This document shows positions 1 through 11,779 of a DNA stretch of 64,000 nt, one piece after another (within the stretch, counting starts at the first letter, position 1; each line of letters opens with the position of its first letter). A model generated the notes under the pieces. It was not told the origin of the DNA, made no database searches, and worked only from the letters and a program-made list of their open reading frames with translations. Made by a program: the position numbers and the translations under genes. The DNA comes from Adiantum capillus-veneris. Its lineage: Eukaryota > Streptophyta > Polypodiopsida > Polypodiales > Pteridaceae. Location of the stretch: positions 150,854,793-150,918,792 of the forward strand of contig CM043958.1 of NCBI GenBank assembly GCA_014529385.2, given 5' to 3'.

Positions 1-72
1 GGCGAAAAGGAATATTCCGACGAAAATTTTGGCGAAAAGGAATATTTCATCGAGATTGGCCGTGAAAATTTT
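1..72. repeat. Short direct repeat at window edge
   Basis: A 25-base segment beginning GGCGAAAAGGAATATT occurs at 1 and again at 31. Each copy is followed by GAAAATTTT. The array may continue off the left edge. No coding sense is apparent. Confidence 0.7.
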
Positions 73-657
73 GGTTTCCGGCGAGTGATTTTCCTTCACG
101 CATGATGGCTTCTCCTCATAATGAGGGCCTTACAAATGTGCGTTTTTACCACAAAAAATTACAAGGGGTAAATCAGGCTCCATACTTAAGACACGGATTT
201 CATCAGCCTTCGGGACTCTCATGTACAACTTCTTAGTGTCGAGACCCAACATAGCAGCTACAATGGGAGCATTTGCAGTTAGGGTTGTCAGTTTTTCGAT
301 GATTGACCCTAGCATGAGGCATCATGGAGCAATGCAAGACATTACAGGATACCTGCAGGGTATGAATGTTGATTCTAGCAAGGATATATGCTTTCGCACA
401 CTACCAGAGCCTACACACTGGCATACATTGGCTTCGAGAGAGCCAGTGGGCTTAGGTTGAGACGAGTTTCCTCCCTTACCTATTGTACATACTACTAGGT
501 CCTATTGTTGGGGTAAAGACGGTGTGCCTCTTACCCCAATCGGACACGCTAGAGGCATTCAAACGCCCATACTTGTACACACCTTATTACTTACTAGACA
601 GAGGAATAAGGGGCTCTCTCACACACACATTGTGTGAAGCTTCTCCACCCACATCAT

Positions 658-658
<1 letters not shown>
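73..658. other. No gene recognised
   Basis: Short open frames exist on both strands but none resembles a known family or shows biased codon use. The tract leads into a compound CT/CA microsatellite. Confidence 0.5.

Positions 659-729
<71 letters not shown>
659..729. repeat. Compound (CT)n-(CA)n microsatellite
   Basis: About 17 CT units (659-692) are followed by about 17 CA units (696-729). The junction TTTCA separates them. Confidence 0.95.
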
Positions 730-731
<2 letters not shown>

Positions 732-1462
732 CATTCGCGTAGTCACAGAAATATTGGAACAAGAGTTTGCACCTCTAAGAAGGAGCTTTTTTCCCACTTT
801 TTAGCTCATTTCTTGTTATGGTACTATTGGGAAAAAACAAAATCATTGGATTTTCTTTTATCCCAAGCAAAAAACACTCATATATAGTAAAATCATTTTT
901 GTCAATTGTGGAGGGAACAAGTGATGCTACTATAGATAATCTATCAAGACATATTCTGCAATGACTTTACCATGGCCAAAGATAAAATTGAGAAACTACG
1001 TATAAGGGGTTATTTGTGTGTCATTGGATGCAAAACTAGAAAAAAGGAAAGAATGGTAAATTCCATCAAAAACTCAAAAAACTTTCGGAAGCATGAACCT
1101 AAAACCAAAACCAATCAAAATTGGATGAGGAGATTTTATTCCTAACGATCGAATAATAAACGGAGAAAATAATGTAGAATCACAAACAAAACAAAATAAA
1201 GATGGTACCCAATAAACTAATAAAGGGAAAAATGGGTCATAATTCAACTCTACCCGGTTTCAAAACCTTGAATGAATAATGCCTAATACCAGGAGATATG
1301 GGGTAGATCATGCAAGAAAAGTATGCTTTGCACATTTCCAAAAAGTAGAACCCCAATTGTGTCTAGGTTCACCCTAATGAAGGTGGCTTGGGAAAATTTT
1401 GGTACATTGTGCATCATTATGGAGCTCATAATTACTCTTATTGTGCTTGAAAAATCCTAGCT
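730..1462. other. No gene recognised
   Basis: AT-rich sequence without long open frames, transposon termini or RNA-gene signatures that I can see. Confidence 0.5.
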
Positions 1463-1523
1463 ACGTGTGTGTGTGTATGTGTGTGTGTGTGTGTGTGTGT
1501 GCGCACGTGCGCGTGCGCGTGCG
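1463..1523. repeat. (GT)n-(GC)n alternating purine-pyrimidine tract
   Basis: Purine-pyrimidine alternation is uninterrupted for 61 bases: GT-rich with one TATG step at first, then GC-rich (GCGCACGTGCGCGTGCGCG). It ends at CGA. This composition is the classic potential Z-DNA-forming type; formation in vivo is inference. Confidence 0.9.
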
Positions 1524-4438
1524 AGCACCTTAGTGGTGGGATCCACCTACTAGATATATAAGATATCCTTATTTTGGTCAACCCCTCTGGAATGGAGTAG
1601 CACCCCTTTCTTTTTGGCTTCAAATGAGTTTCTAGATACCATCTTTGACCAACAATCTATGGTCTAGCCCTACTTTCACAGTCAACACCATGAGGCATCT
1701 AACATCTCTCCCCGCTATTGCATGTGCACCATTAATAGCCCATTCTCAACCTATAGTTCATGCGCATCATCACCAGGCTAGACTACCTTCACCCACTTGA
1801 TGCCAAGTACCCTTAGTCCGTGCATGCCTTGCCTATGTCTGCTCACAATGTATATATATCTTTTGTTTTGATGCACGAACTGATTCAAACCTGGTTAATA
1901 TAAGGTCAAGGCATAAGTAATGTCTTTAGTAATACCAATAAAGATCCCATTCAAGGCATCATGCAATATTGTGCTCCCATCCCAAGTGGCACAAGGCTAC
2001 AAGCTAGCCCATGCTACCCTTGGATTTTTCTTGCAAGTTGCATTGCATCATCCTTGTTGGAGCCCACACATCATTGCTTGATACACAGACCACTTTCATC
2101 ACTTGAAAATACATGACCCCTTACATGTGCTCGTCAACACCCAATTTCAAATTCACTTGCATTGTTCTTGCTCTTTAACACCTACAATTTGATTGAAGTT
2201 GTTGCCTCCCTGCTTGACGACACTGGAAGTTGCCCCTCATACTACAACTCACTATCTACTAGCCCACGCTCATATGGCTACCCTCGGCTGCTTGTTGTTG
2301 CTCGACTAGCACTCATTATCATCTATGCTACCATTTTTTACTACGTGGGCTGGCCCACACACTGCAGCCTATAAAACTCTTGGCAATATTTCTTATTGGA
2401 ATTTACTTTCAAGAGGGAGTTCCCACGACAGCTCTCAACTCTACTTCGGCTCCGTAAGAGCCCTTACCCCGCGAGCCTCAATCCTCATCCCTTATCCATT
2501 GGATGCCAAGCCTCACTACTCAGCTCCATTGGAGTTAAATTTTGTTCCGCCACATAATCCCTTGGCCTCATAAAATTCTTGCTATATTTGGCACTAAGAC
2601 CTCGGGTCCATATTGACAAAGCAACAAGAAGCACTTCAAAGCACATCGACCACTAAACGAGTTGTGACAAAGGAGTTCAAAATTTCATTCAATTACTCTA
2701 AGCTACAAGCATTCAAGGTATTCAAGGCATTAAAGCATGAGCATTCAAGTATTCAAGCTTTGGGTATAATTGTAATATGTGTAACCAAATGAGTCATCAA
2801 ATCTCCCAAATTTGCACCCATGAGCACTTGTAAGCAAATGTCTTCAAGGGAGATAGACATTGCCTATCCCAATGACATGGTAAGACCCTCCTAATTTAGT
2901 TTTGTATCTCTAGGATGGATATGTATCAAACCAAACCCAGTTCAAAGTCAAGTGAAACCACATGTGCATCATCAATTAAAGAATACCTTTGGATTTCAGA
3001 AAGAAAGGAAAATTAAAGCATGAAAGATGAGGCCACCAACAAAGTTTCCAATAGAAAGTGATGACCCACATCTTGTCAAATAGCCTCTAACTACAAATGT
3101 CATCCTAAAGTATGGATCTCATCATCAACTTGTTCCCTTTGCTTAAAACATGCCAAAACTTCCCAGCCATGCCCACTATTGGACATATATTAAAATAACT
3201 GCACTCAAAGGGACTACACTACAATCATGATTAATACATGTAGACCAATGCTCCACCATGCATAATAGTATTACTGGATAGCAGTTAGAGTTGTCATACA
3301 TGTCACTCAAAACGCTATGGCAAGCATGACATCCCACAACTAGTAATCTAGTCATCAATTTTTTATTAGTGGTAGAGGAGGCGGATGCTATGGTTGCGGC
3401 ATCACCAATGCTTCCACACTTGCTTGCAACCGTCAAGCACTCATACCTCCCTGCTCTCTTGGTGCTTCAACATCTGCTACAAGGTCACCATTTAATCTAG
3501 CTTTGTCCCAATTCTCATCAACATAGAACCAAAAAAAAAAGGTAAAAGGTTACAAAGAAGACCTACATAGGCTACTTCTAAATCCTAGAACATAATGTGT
3601 TTTGCATGTACCTTTGATGTGTGAAAGTATATGCATTATCCCTATTGCCATAATTACTTTCCACCTCCACAAAGAGCTCCCCACTTCCCAACCTAAACTC
3701 ACACATGACTCTTAAGTTCTACCTACTATGACATTGTTTTAACACTTAAAATAATGGTTTGTTTCATATTCCCATAACAAAGTTTCTTTAGAATAGTTTC
3801 TTGAAAGCACCATTGCAAACATTCTTTGTCAAACAAACATCTTTAAACATGAAACAAGATACTATCAGCTAAACAACCATGACTCCCCTATTTTGTATAT
3901 GAGCTTGTGAGGGAGTGAAATAGGGTTTCTCTTAATCAAAATGGTGTGTGGGCTTCAATATGAAAGCTCTTAAATCTCCGCAAAATCAAAAAATGATTGA
4001 CGTGAAGTTGGAAGCTCGTGATTTCCTTTCAATAATTTGATTTTATGACTATGTAATTATGGGTGAGGCTACAAGATTCCATAAAAGACATTTAGGTTTT
4101 GAATGGGATTTGTGCTTATATGAGAGTTGAGGTATCATAGTTTAAACTTAAGTGTTTTTAAGTACTCTTTTTAAGTAAAATTGGTTGTGAACTTGTGATC
4201 CTTTCATTACAAACTTGCTTACAAAAACAAGCAGATTCCAAGCACAATAGGAAAGAGGGTTTGTGACTTTTCTATCACGAACGCTCTTGACTTTAAGCCA
4301 TCTTTAGGAAGAGGGTTGGTAAATTTCACAAACACTTTTTCACAAAGTGTATGTGACTCTCATCACAAACTCTCACAGCCAAAGGTTTTGCACCTTCCCA
4401 GCTAGGCTGCACAACTTCCAACAACGTATATGTTGTGT
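1524..4438. other. No gene recognised (2.9 kb)
   Basis: I see no retrotransposon motif, conserved protein frame or RNA gene. Frames up to about 86 codons (for example minus strand 3176-3436) have no recognisable domains and are likely chance. Old, unrecognisable transposon debris is possible. Confidence 0.45.
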
Positions 4439-4439
4439 A

Positions 4440-4440
4440 T

Positions 4441-4515
<75 letters not shown>
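4440..4515. repeat. (CT)n microsatellite
   Basis: About 38 uninterrupted CT units. It creates spurious open frames encoding Ser-Leu or Arg-Glu repeats on the two strands. Confidence 0.97.
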
Positions 4516-4518
<3 letters not shown>

Positions 4519-4894
4519 GTGTATGTTGTATCTCTCTCCCTTTTGTACATCACTCTAATCGCTACTTACTAATCACTTAATCTTGACAACATTCTCACTT
4601 GGAGATGAGTAGAATTAAAGTGGGGTGCCAAGTTTGCATCTTCCTGCCTCTACCTTCTGCTCTAACACCCTAGATGACCTTGCTTTATCAGCAAAGTGTG
4701 TTGGGTGTGAGTATAGATACAATGTCAATAAAATTGACATATTGGTGGTGCTACCCTCCAAGCACACGTATCACGCAATGTGCTTTGCAACCTTGTGTGC
4801 CTATAGGGATTGATGAGTGGTTTGCAACTACTCTAGGGTCGATTCCAAGACATGCTTAGTCAAGTGTGGTATGAACGGATGGTAAGAGCTTTAC

Positions 4895-5210
4895 AATATA
4901 CTGGTTTCATTTTTTTTGTCTATATGAAACATACCATTATGCTACATACCACAACCACTATGCTACATACTAGCTAACACTAGTCTATATGGTAGATAAC
5001 AATTATAGTATCATATCGAGCAGTGTCACCATGATATCTAGCATAGGTATGATGTTAGATATCAATGCCACCATTCTAGTTAGAAGTGTCATATGATTAT
5101 GCTAGATACATGTGCCACCGTGCTAGTTAGCAATGATATATCTTTCTTATGCTAGATATTAGTGCCACCATGCTATTTAGCAGTGTCATATGCTTTATGC
5201 TAGATAAAGG
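4895..5210. repeat. Degenerate minisatellite, left part
   Basis: Diverged units of about 55-65 bp share the motifs GTGCCACC, TGCTAGTTAGCA, GTGTCATATG and TATGCTAGATA. The same units resume at 13992 after an 8.8-kb nested retrotransposon block, so the array predates Copia-A. Confidence 0.75.
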
Positions 5211-5534
5211 TGTAGGATTAAGGTGGATAGGTTAGTGTTCCATTCATGGCATAAGCATGATTAGATAGAGTTAGCTTAGGGCTTGAAATTAGGCACACAT
5301 TACAATAGAGTATAGTTAGCTTAGGGCTTGAAATTAGGCACAGATTACAATAGATAGAGTTAACTTAGGGCTTGAAATTAGGCACACATTGCAAAAATAG
5401 ACTTACTTTTTATTCAACATAATGTACCTTTAAAGGATTGTAAGAGGTTCTTCACATGGGTTATTGACACATGACTTTTCTAGGTGGAAGAAGTTATTCA
5501 CACAAGAGATGCAACAAAAGTCCGTATCCCAACA
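5211..5534 (-). repeat. Copia-A 3' LTR
   Basis: Matches 6297-6651 over its whole length except for two changes. A roughly 50-base segment containing AGTTAGCTTAGGGCTTG is present in three tandem copies here and once in the other LTR. About 100 bases before ATTGTAAGAG are missing here. Confidence 0.85.
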
Positions 5535-5699
5535 ATCCTCCTCTATGTGGGTTTTGGTTGCATATCCCTCATACAAGATTATCCTCCCCTCAAAACACAC
5601 TAGGGTGAGACACACAAAAGAGAAGCCTCCCCTTGAACACAAATATGCCTCCCCTAGACACAAAATATGAGGGTGTAGGCTCACACATGAGCCTCCCCT
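5535..5699 (-). other. Polypurine-tract region with repeated AGGGGAGG motifs
   Basis: On the minus strand AGGGGAGG occurs at 5583-5590, 5626-5633, 5648-5655 and 5692-5699. The terminal purine run GAGGAGGA directly precedes the 3' LTR. A PPT primes plus-strand DNA in LTR elements; the four upstream motifs resemble it. Confidence 0.6.
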
Positions 5700-5749
5700 G
5701 GCACAAATAGAGGGTAAGGTACAACTAAAAGAATGCTCAAAGTATATCA

Positions 5750-6230
5750 TCATATACAAAGCCAATATTGTTGTCGTTTTCTTCGTCAGAATCTTCAATG
5801 GTGGCGAGGTTGATTTTTGCTTTTGCTTTATCTTTGAAATGCTCTTTATGATTGGTAACCTATGAAGATTTATCTTTGAGTCTGCAACACTTTGTAGCAT
5901 GGTTGTTTTTTTCACAAATACGACAAGGGTTGATTTCATAGAAATCCTTTGAAAGATGATTTGTTCTTCCATAGTGTTTGCACGTTAAGTTCCTTTTGTG
6001 ATTTCGTTGTAGCGGTTGAATGAGACTACAAAAGCACCATTTGTCAGTTGTTGATTTCCTTTGAGTTTTTTTTCGTGCTCTTGAAGAGAGTTTATTACAT
6101 CTTCAATTTTAGGGATTGGTTCTTTCTCTTTAAGCATTGTTACAATTTGACCAAAATATACATCTGATACTGCTTTGAGAAGCACAACTATTTGGTCTTC
6201 AGTATCTACAATGAATTTATTATATGTCAG
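5750..6230 (-). pseudogene. Copia-A gag fragment with CCHC zinc knuckle
   Basis: One minus-strand frame (6185-5985) gives a UBN2/gag-like helical segment (VTMLKEKEPIPKIEDVINSL). A second frame at 5881-5940 reads CRICEKNNHATKC, which fits the C-x2-C-x4-H-x4-C zinc knuckle of Copia gag. An acidic tail encoded near 5780-5830 follows. The two parts are in different frames, so the ORF is broken. The N-terminal gag domain and all of pol are absent. Confidence 0.75.
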
Positions 6231-6280
6231 TTGTGTGCAATACTTTTGAGCCTGTTGACTAGAGATGACACATCTTCTCC

Positions 6281-6294
6281 AGGCTCTGATACAA
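6281..6294 (-). other. Copia-A primer-binding site
   Basis: The minus strand reads TTGTATCAGAGCCT next to the 5' LTR end. This is the usual complement of the plant initiator tRNA-Met 3' end, with one change from TGGTATCAGAGC. Confidence 0.8.
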
Positions 6295-6296
6295 GT

Positions 6297-6651
6297 TGTA
6301 GGGTTAAGGTGGATAGGTTAGTGTGCCATGCATGGCATAATCATGATTAAAATAGAGTTAGCTTAGGGCTTGAAATTGGGCACACATTACAATAGAGTAT
6401 AGTTGCAAAAATACACTTACTTTTTATTCACCATAATGTGCCTTTATATAGGCTTATACAAAGAGAAAACCTTTTGACACATGAATATAAAATGCGGTTG
6501 CCTATGCACAAACAAGATATGGCTACCTATGCACAAATACAAGTGGTTGTGCTTTATACAAAAATTGTAAGAGATTCTTCACATGGGTGATTGACACATG
6601 ACTTTTTTAGGTGGAAGAGGTTGTTCACACAAGAGATGCAACAAAAGTCCG
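6297..6651 (-). repeat. Copia-A 5' LTR, main part
   Basis: Homologous to 5211-5534. It ends at GTCCG where Gypsy-A begins. Its last bases (GCATCCCAACA) are found on the far side of Gypsy-A at 13981-13991. Confidence 0.85.
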
Positions 6652-8157
6652 TGTCATAAAATATAATATCTAACTTTGCCAAATGATTTTCTCATATTAA
6701 ATTGATCATTTAATATGGGAAGATAAAAGGGGAACAAGAGTTAGGATATAGATATGTGCTTCTAGACATATCTCAACAGAGGACCAAAAGCAAAAATGGT
6801 TGCATCTCAATAGGGTAAAGGAGACGGTCTACCATAGAGAAATGTGCAATAAGTGCTTTTAGATTTACCTCAGAGCAAGGGACCAAGAGGAGAGATGGTT
6901 ACATTTCAATAGGGGTCCAAGAGGAGAGATGGTTACATTTCAATAGGGGTCCAAGAGGAGGTAGTCTATCAAAGAGCAACGTGCATTTAATGGAACTTAA
7001 AAGACCTTAGGGTTACCTTCATTAAAGACCTCCAAAAGTTAGTGTTAAAAATTCCTTTGACCTTAGGCAAGCTAGAGCTGACCTTAAGGTGGGAATCCTA
7101 CCCAAGCATGAGATGCTTGTTGGCTTATTAACTAAAGTTCTTAAAGTGTTTGTGGGAACATTGCCCAAAGCTTGAGGTGATTTTTATGCTTCAATGACTA
7201 AGATTCTTGAAATGTTCAATTTAAAGATAATCTCTCAAGAGGCATAAACTGTTTCCATGCTTGAAAGACTAGGTGCTTGAAGTGTTCAATTCAAACAAAA
7301 TGACTTAAGAAGCATAAAAGGCACATGTCAAAATCCTTCCACATGTGGCCCTCATGATGTGCTTGAATCCTATTGGATAGGCTTTAAAGGGGTCCAATGA
7401 GAATTTAGATGCATAAAATAAATAATTAAGTTCTTTCTCTCAAAGAAAAGAAGAGAACACATGTCCAAATGATATAATTAAATAAGAGAGAGAGAGGGGG
7501 GGGGGTGGACCAAGCATGAGAGGGAGGGGGTATACTCTCCCACACAAACAAACACACACACACACACACTCATTGTGTGAAGTGCAAAGTGAAAAGTGCA
7601 AGAGCTCCATCTCCTTCTCCAATCTTCTTGAGAAGTGGAGAGCCTACACCAACAATCTTGGCTATGGAATGCAACTCCAACTAAGAGCCATGCTTCAATG
7701 CTTAAGATTTTCGTCTTCTTCATCTTCATTACTATGCTATTATGCTATGCTAAGTAAGAAGAGTGATGATAAGTGAGGAACTATTTCTTTCTCCTATGAA
7801 TGATTCTTCTTCCTCTTCCCTATCCTCATTCTCCACTAGCTCTCTCCACCTTCGAAGGTGTTTGAGGCCTTAGGACTAAGGCCTTGGATAGTTAATGCTT
7901 TTTGCAAAGTTTATGTTATGCTCGTGATGCATGAAGCTTTCCGTCTTCATAGCATCACCAAGGTCACAAGGAACACAAAGATTGTATTGTACCAAGTCTC
8001 TCTTGATGGGAGAATCTATAATACAAACGCCTTTTGGAGGAGCTCCAAGCAAATCCGGTCCTCAACTATTGTCATGTCCTCTAATACTCTCTCTCTCTTG
8101 CAAAAGTATTGTTCGTGCCAAGTTAATTAAGTACTATGTTCATGTTGCTACCATCTT
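6652..8157 (+). repeat. Gypsy-A 5' LTR, 3'-truncated
   Basis: It matches 12405-13976 up to about 8150 (AAGTACTATGTTCATGTTGC). The sequence then jumps to a leader segment (GCTATGTTAGAC) that in Gypsy-C lies several hundred bases downstream of the PBS. The LTR end, the PBS and part of the leader are therefore deleted. It carries a (GA)n-G10 tract at 7486-7505 and (CA)n at 7544-7569. Confidence 0.85.
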
Positions 8158-8314
8158 TTGCTATGTTAGACCCACCCCACTACTCTCTATAATTAACCAA
8201 TTCGAACCGTGGGTGTAGATGTTTAAGTGCTTATTTTCAAAGGCTAAAAGGAGTAGACTCTAAGGTTTTGAATTGCCAAAGAATACACTAAGTGAACACA
8301 TAAGTATAATTAGC

Positions 8315-9463
8315 ATGGCTAACCAAGAGAGTAGAATGAACATTGATAACTTTGATTTTTCACATGAAAGTGTTAATGATGATTCCCCCATGTTTATCAA
8401 TTATCTTTGTTACTAGGTTGCATCAAGCTATGGGCAACTGTACTTTGCAAGACAAAGTTACTCAACAACTCGGTGCTTATGGGATTTCCCTTCCTCTCCA
8501 AGAGGAGAGAGAGAGAGCTTAGGAGGTCTCTTAATGAGACTCCGGAAAGAAGACTCTCTCTCATAAGAGAGGAGGAATCCAAAGAACGAGAAAGAAGAAA
8601 ATCCCTAAGTTTCTCTAAATATGTGGCTTCATGAAGACGGCGGTCTAGACTATCGATCTAAACTATCTCCAACTCCTCTCACAAGGAAACGGTCAACACA
8701 AAGTCCTTCTTTTCATCACTCCAAAAGGGAAGAGAGGAAACAAAGGAAGAAAAGGTCAAGAAAGAGGTCACCCACTTCCCCTTCTTCTTCACCTTCCTCT
8801 TCTTCAAACGAAAGCTATGGCTATTCTCCTAGAGAATACAAGAGGGGAGGACATCGTAAATCATACCCTGCATGGCAAAGATCACAAAAGCTGAAGAAGT
8901 TCAAAGAGGGAGGAAAGAGTATCTCTTTTCTCCCCTACGATGGCATCTTTGGTGCCATCAACAAAGTATTGGCCTTCATCCAACAAATTGATGTGGCCTT
9001 TGGAGATGAGGGCTTCACAGTGTCCTCCAAGGTACACCATGTAGCTATGCACTTCCAGAAATCTGCTCGTCAATGGTGGGCTAGCCTTCGTGGCAATGGC
9101 AAGGCCCCAAAGACATGGAAAACTCTACGAGTTTCCATCATGAAGCAATTCCTTGCAAGCGATACAAAGGACAAAGTGATTATCGAATGGCGGAGCTTGA
9201 AGCTGCTCTTCAACGAGTCTATCCACAAATATGTAGACAAGCTTTGGGATTTACATCTCAAAGCTACAGTCTTTCAAAAGATAGACTTCTCCGAACAAAA
9301 GCAACAATTTTGTGCGGTATTACTTGAAGAAATGGCTGAGTATGTCAACTCACAACGGCCTAGCACTATCACCGAAGCCATCCACCACACTATGGTTGCT
9401 TCAAGGATCGATTTCCAACAAGGGGCGAGAAGAAATTTCAAGCTCGTGGAAAAGAAGGATTGA
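8315..9463 (+). pseudogene. Gypsy-A gag
   Basis: The likely start is ATG 8315 (MANQESRMNIDNFDF), matching MADNNQESRMNIDSFDF in Gypsy-C. The frame is broken early and again by a UGA at 8632-8634 that Gypsy-C shares. An open 280-codon frame (8621-9463) has an Arg/Ser-rich basic stretch, then a Retrotrans_gag domain with the conserved core SARQWWASLRGNGKAPKTW (about 9060-9120) and a segment ending VNSQRPSTITEA. Gag forms the particle and binds RNA. A stop at 9463 separates it from the knuckle and protease. Confidence 0.85.
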
Positions 9464-10263
9464 AATGAAGCTAAAAGGAATGGCAATGCTCAAAACTCTT
9501 CCCAAGGCAACACCAATACCAATCACAAGGCCAAGGAGAAAGGCTTACAAAGGTAAATATAAGCTCCCTCCCAAAGAATTAGAGGCCTTTCATAAAGACC
9601 ATAAATGCTTTGAAGTGCACGGAATAAGGACATGGTTATCGTTTTCTTGCTCCAAAAGAAATGTACGCAATGACACTCCTAGAGCTTCCATGGTTGAAGC
9701 TCCAAAAGAGGATACTCATTGCAAAGACTCATCTCTCTCCTATGCTTGGGGAAAGGTAAGGGAACATGATGCCTTCATCTTGTTTGACCCTGGCTCTACT
9801 CACAACCTCATATCAACAGAGTTGGCCACCTAGTTGGGCATTCAAACTTTTGAGATGGGAGATACTATAACTGTTGCCACAGCTCTCAAGGGATAGCAAG
9901 CCTCCATTACTCCCTTGATTCGGAAGTTGAGGCTTCATGTCCAAAGCTACGTCGACAAAGAAGACTCTCTTTTTTATCTCTCCTCTCCAACATGAGGATG
10001 TTATCCTGGGGGGCACACCATGGTTCCATCGCATGGTTGCCAACATGAAGTTCCCTGAAAGGGGAATCTATTTCACCTACAGGGAAAAGAGCATGTACAT
10101 AGATGCTAATGAGTCGGGGAACACCATATCCCTGGTAAATACACTTGCTTTTGATAAGTCAATGAAAAGCTCTATTTTTGTGTATATGATTTTTGTTAGA
10201 GAATCTGTAAATGATTCTAATGTTTTCACAACAAGTAACAATAAAGGAATCAAGAGGAATTAG
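9464..10263 (+). pseudogene. Gypsy-A nucleocapsid-protease remnant
   Basis: The zinc knuckle, intact in Gypsy-C (CFKCGEQGHGYRSC), reads KCFEVHGIRTWLSFSC here and has lost the metal-binding pattern. The aspartyl protease segment AFILFDPGSTHNLISTELAT (9770-9833) resembles the D-T/S-G protease core but carries DPGS. More frameshifts and stops follow, then a linker ending near NKGIKRN. Confidence 0.75.
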
Positions 10264-11534
10264 AATTATTTGATTTCCTAAATGGATTCCAAGATGTTTT
10301 CATTGATGGCATCCCTAGTGAGCTACCTCCAAAACGAGGGATGATGACCATGCAATAGAGCTTCTACTAGGAAGCTCACCGCCTAATAAACCTCCTTATT
10401 GAGTTTCACAAGCTCAACAAGAGGAGATCATGAGGCAAGTGCATGAATTGGTGGAAAAAGGGATGGTGAGGCCTAGCTCCTCTTCATTCCGTTCACAAGT
10501 ATTTTTAGTGCAAAAGAAAGATGGCACATATCACATGTGTGTTGACTATAGAGCATTAAATAGGATCACTATATAAAAAGATTTCTTGTGTCGCGGGGAC
10601 TAGAAGATCTATTTGATAAGTTACAAGTTTTGGCCTGACAAATGCTCCAGCCGCATTCAAACTCACGATGGAAAAAAATATTCAGACCACTCAAATTCTC
10701 TTGAGGAGTACAAGTGACACCTCTGAGTAATCTTTCAAGTTGTGAGAGAGAGTAAGCTTTTCATTAATCAAAAGAGAAGTGAATTTTTTTTCTACAAGAG
10801 ATTCAATATTCAGGTCACATTATCTCTCAAGATGGTATCCGTATGGATCCATCAAAGTTGAAGGTAATAAAGGCATGACCTAATCCAAGGAATCTACATG
10901 AGCTAAGAAGCTTTATTGGTATGTCTCTATACTATAGACGCTTCATAGCAAAATTCTCTCAAATAGCAGGACCATTGCGTGACTTAACTAAGAAGAATGT
11001 TAAGTACTCATGGACTGCTAAAGAACAAAATACATTTGACAAGCTCAAAGAGATGCTTACCTCTCAATCAATCCTCATGCTTCAGGATCTCTCAAAGCCA
11101 TTTGAGGTCCAATGGGATCCTTGTGGTTATTGCCTTGGAGCAGTCTTGCTTCAAGAAGGGCATGCCATAGCATATGAGAGCCGAAGGCTCAATGCCGATG
11201 AACAGGTCTTGGGCATATATGAAAAAGAGCTTTTAGTTGTTCTACATGCCCTAGACACATGGAAGGACTACCTCTTGGGAACTCCATTCATGCTACGAAT
11301 GGATCACAAAGCCTCAAGAAATTCATGACGCAAACCAAGCTCTCCGTCAAAAAAATGAGGTGGAAAAATTTTCTTTCGCAATTTAAATTTCATATTGCTC
11401 ACATTGCTGGCAAGCACAATCAAGTGGTCGATGGACTTTCACAACAACCAAGGGTAAATGTGGTGTCTATAGCAACTCACAATGATCTATCTTTTATGAT
11501 AGATGAGTATGCTATTGACCAAGACTTTAAGTAG
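10264..11534 (+). pseudogene. Gypsy-A reverse transcriptase-RNase H remnant
   Basis: RT between 10430 and 10920 is shredded: pieces such as VQKKDGTYHMCVDYRALN are readable, but the region holding the YVDD or FVDD catalytic box is deleted. From 10921 a better frame gives the RT thumb (YYRRFIAKFSQIAGPLRDLTKK) and an RNase H-like domain (LSKPFEVQWDPCGYCLGAVL, then YEKELLVVLHALDTWKDYLLG). Gypsy-C keeps the missing RT part, which helped identification. Confidence 0.85.
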
Positions 11535-11779
11535 GTAATTACAGCCTTTGCATTAGGGAAGAAAAAAAGAACCATTCACCTTGAAGGATGGTTATATTCC
11601 AAACGGAAATAGGCTATGTGTTACTCATCAATACAATAAGAATTCATGTATGAATCCCATGCTTCTCCTATGCGGGGATTCCATAATCTACTCTTCAAGG
11701 AGTAGAAATGTATTTTTGTTGGAAAAACATGAAAAGTAAACATACAAGAGTATGTTTCAAAATGCGTGGTATACCAAAA

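Noticed and set aside
4326-4580. Ser-Leu and Arg-Glu repeat proteins from CT/GA tracts (also 43763-44041, 44956-45285, 45886-46143)
   Set aside because: The frames exist only because the microsatellites lack stops. They have no conserved flanks.
5430-5972. 180-codon minus-strand protein
   Set aside because: It runs across the zinc-knuckle frame of Copia-A gag and into its 3' LTR. The gag frame carries the recognisable motif, so this frame is a shadow.
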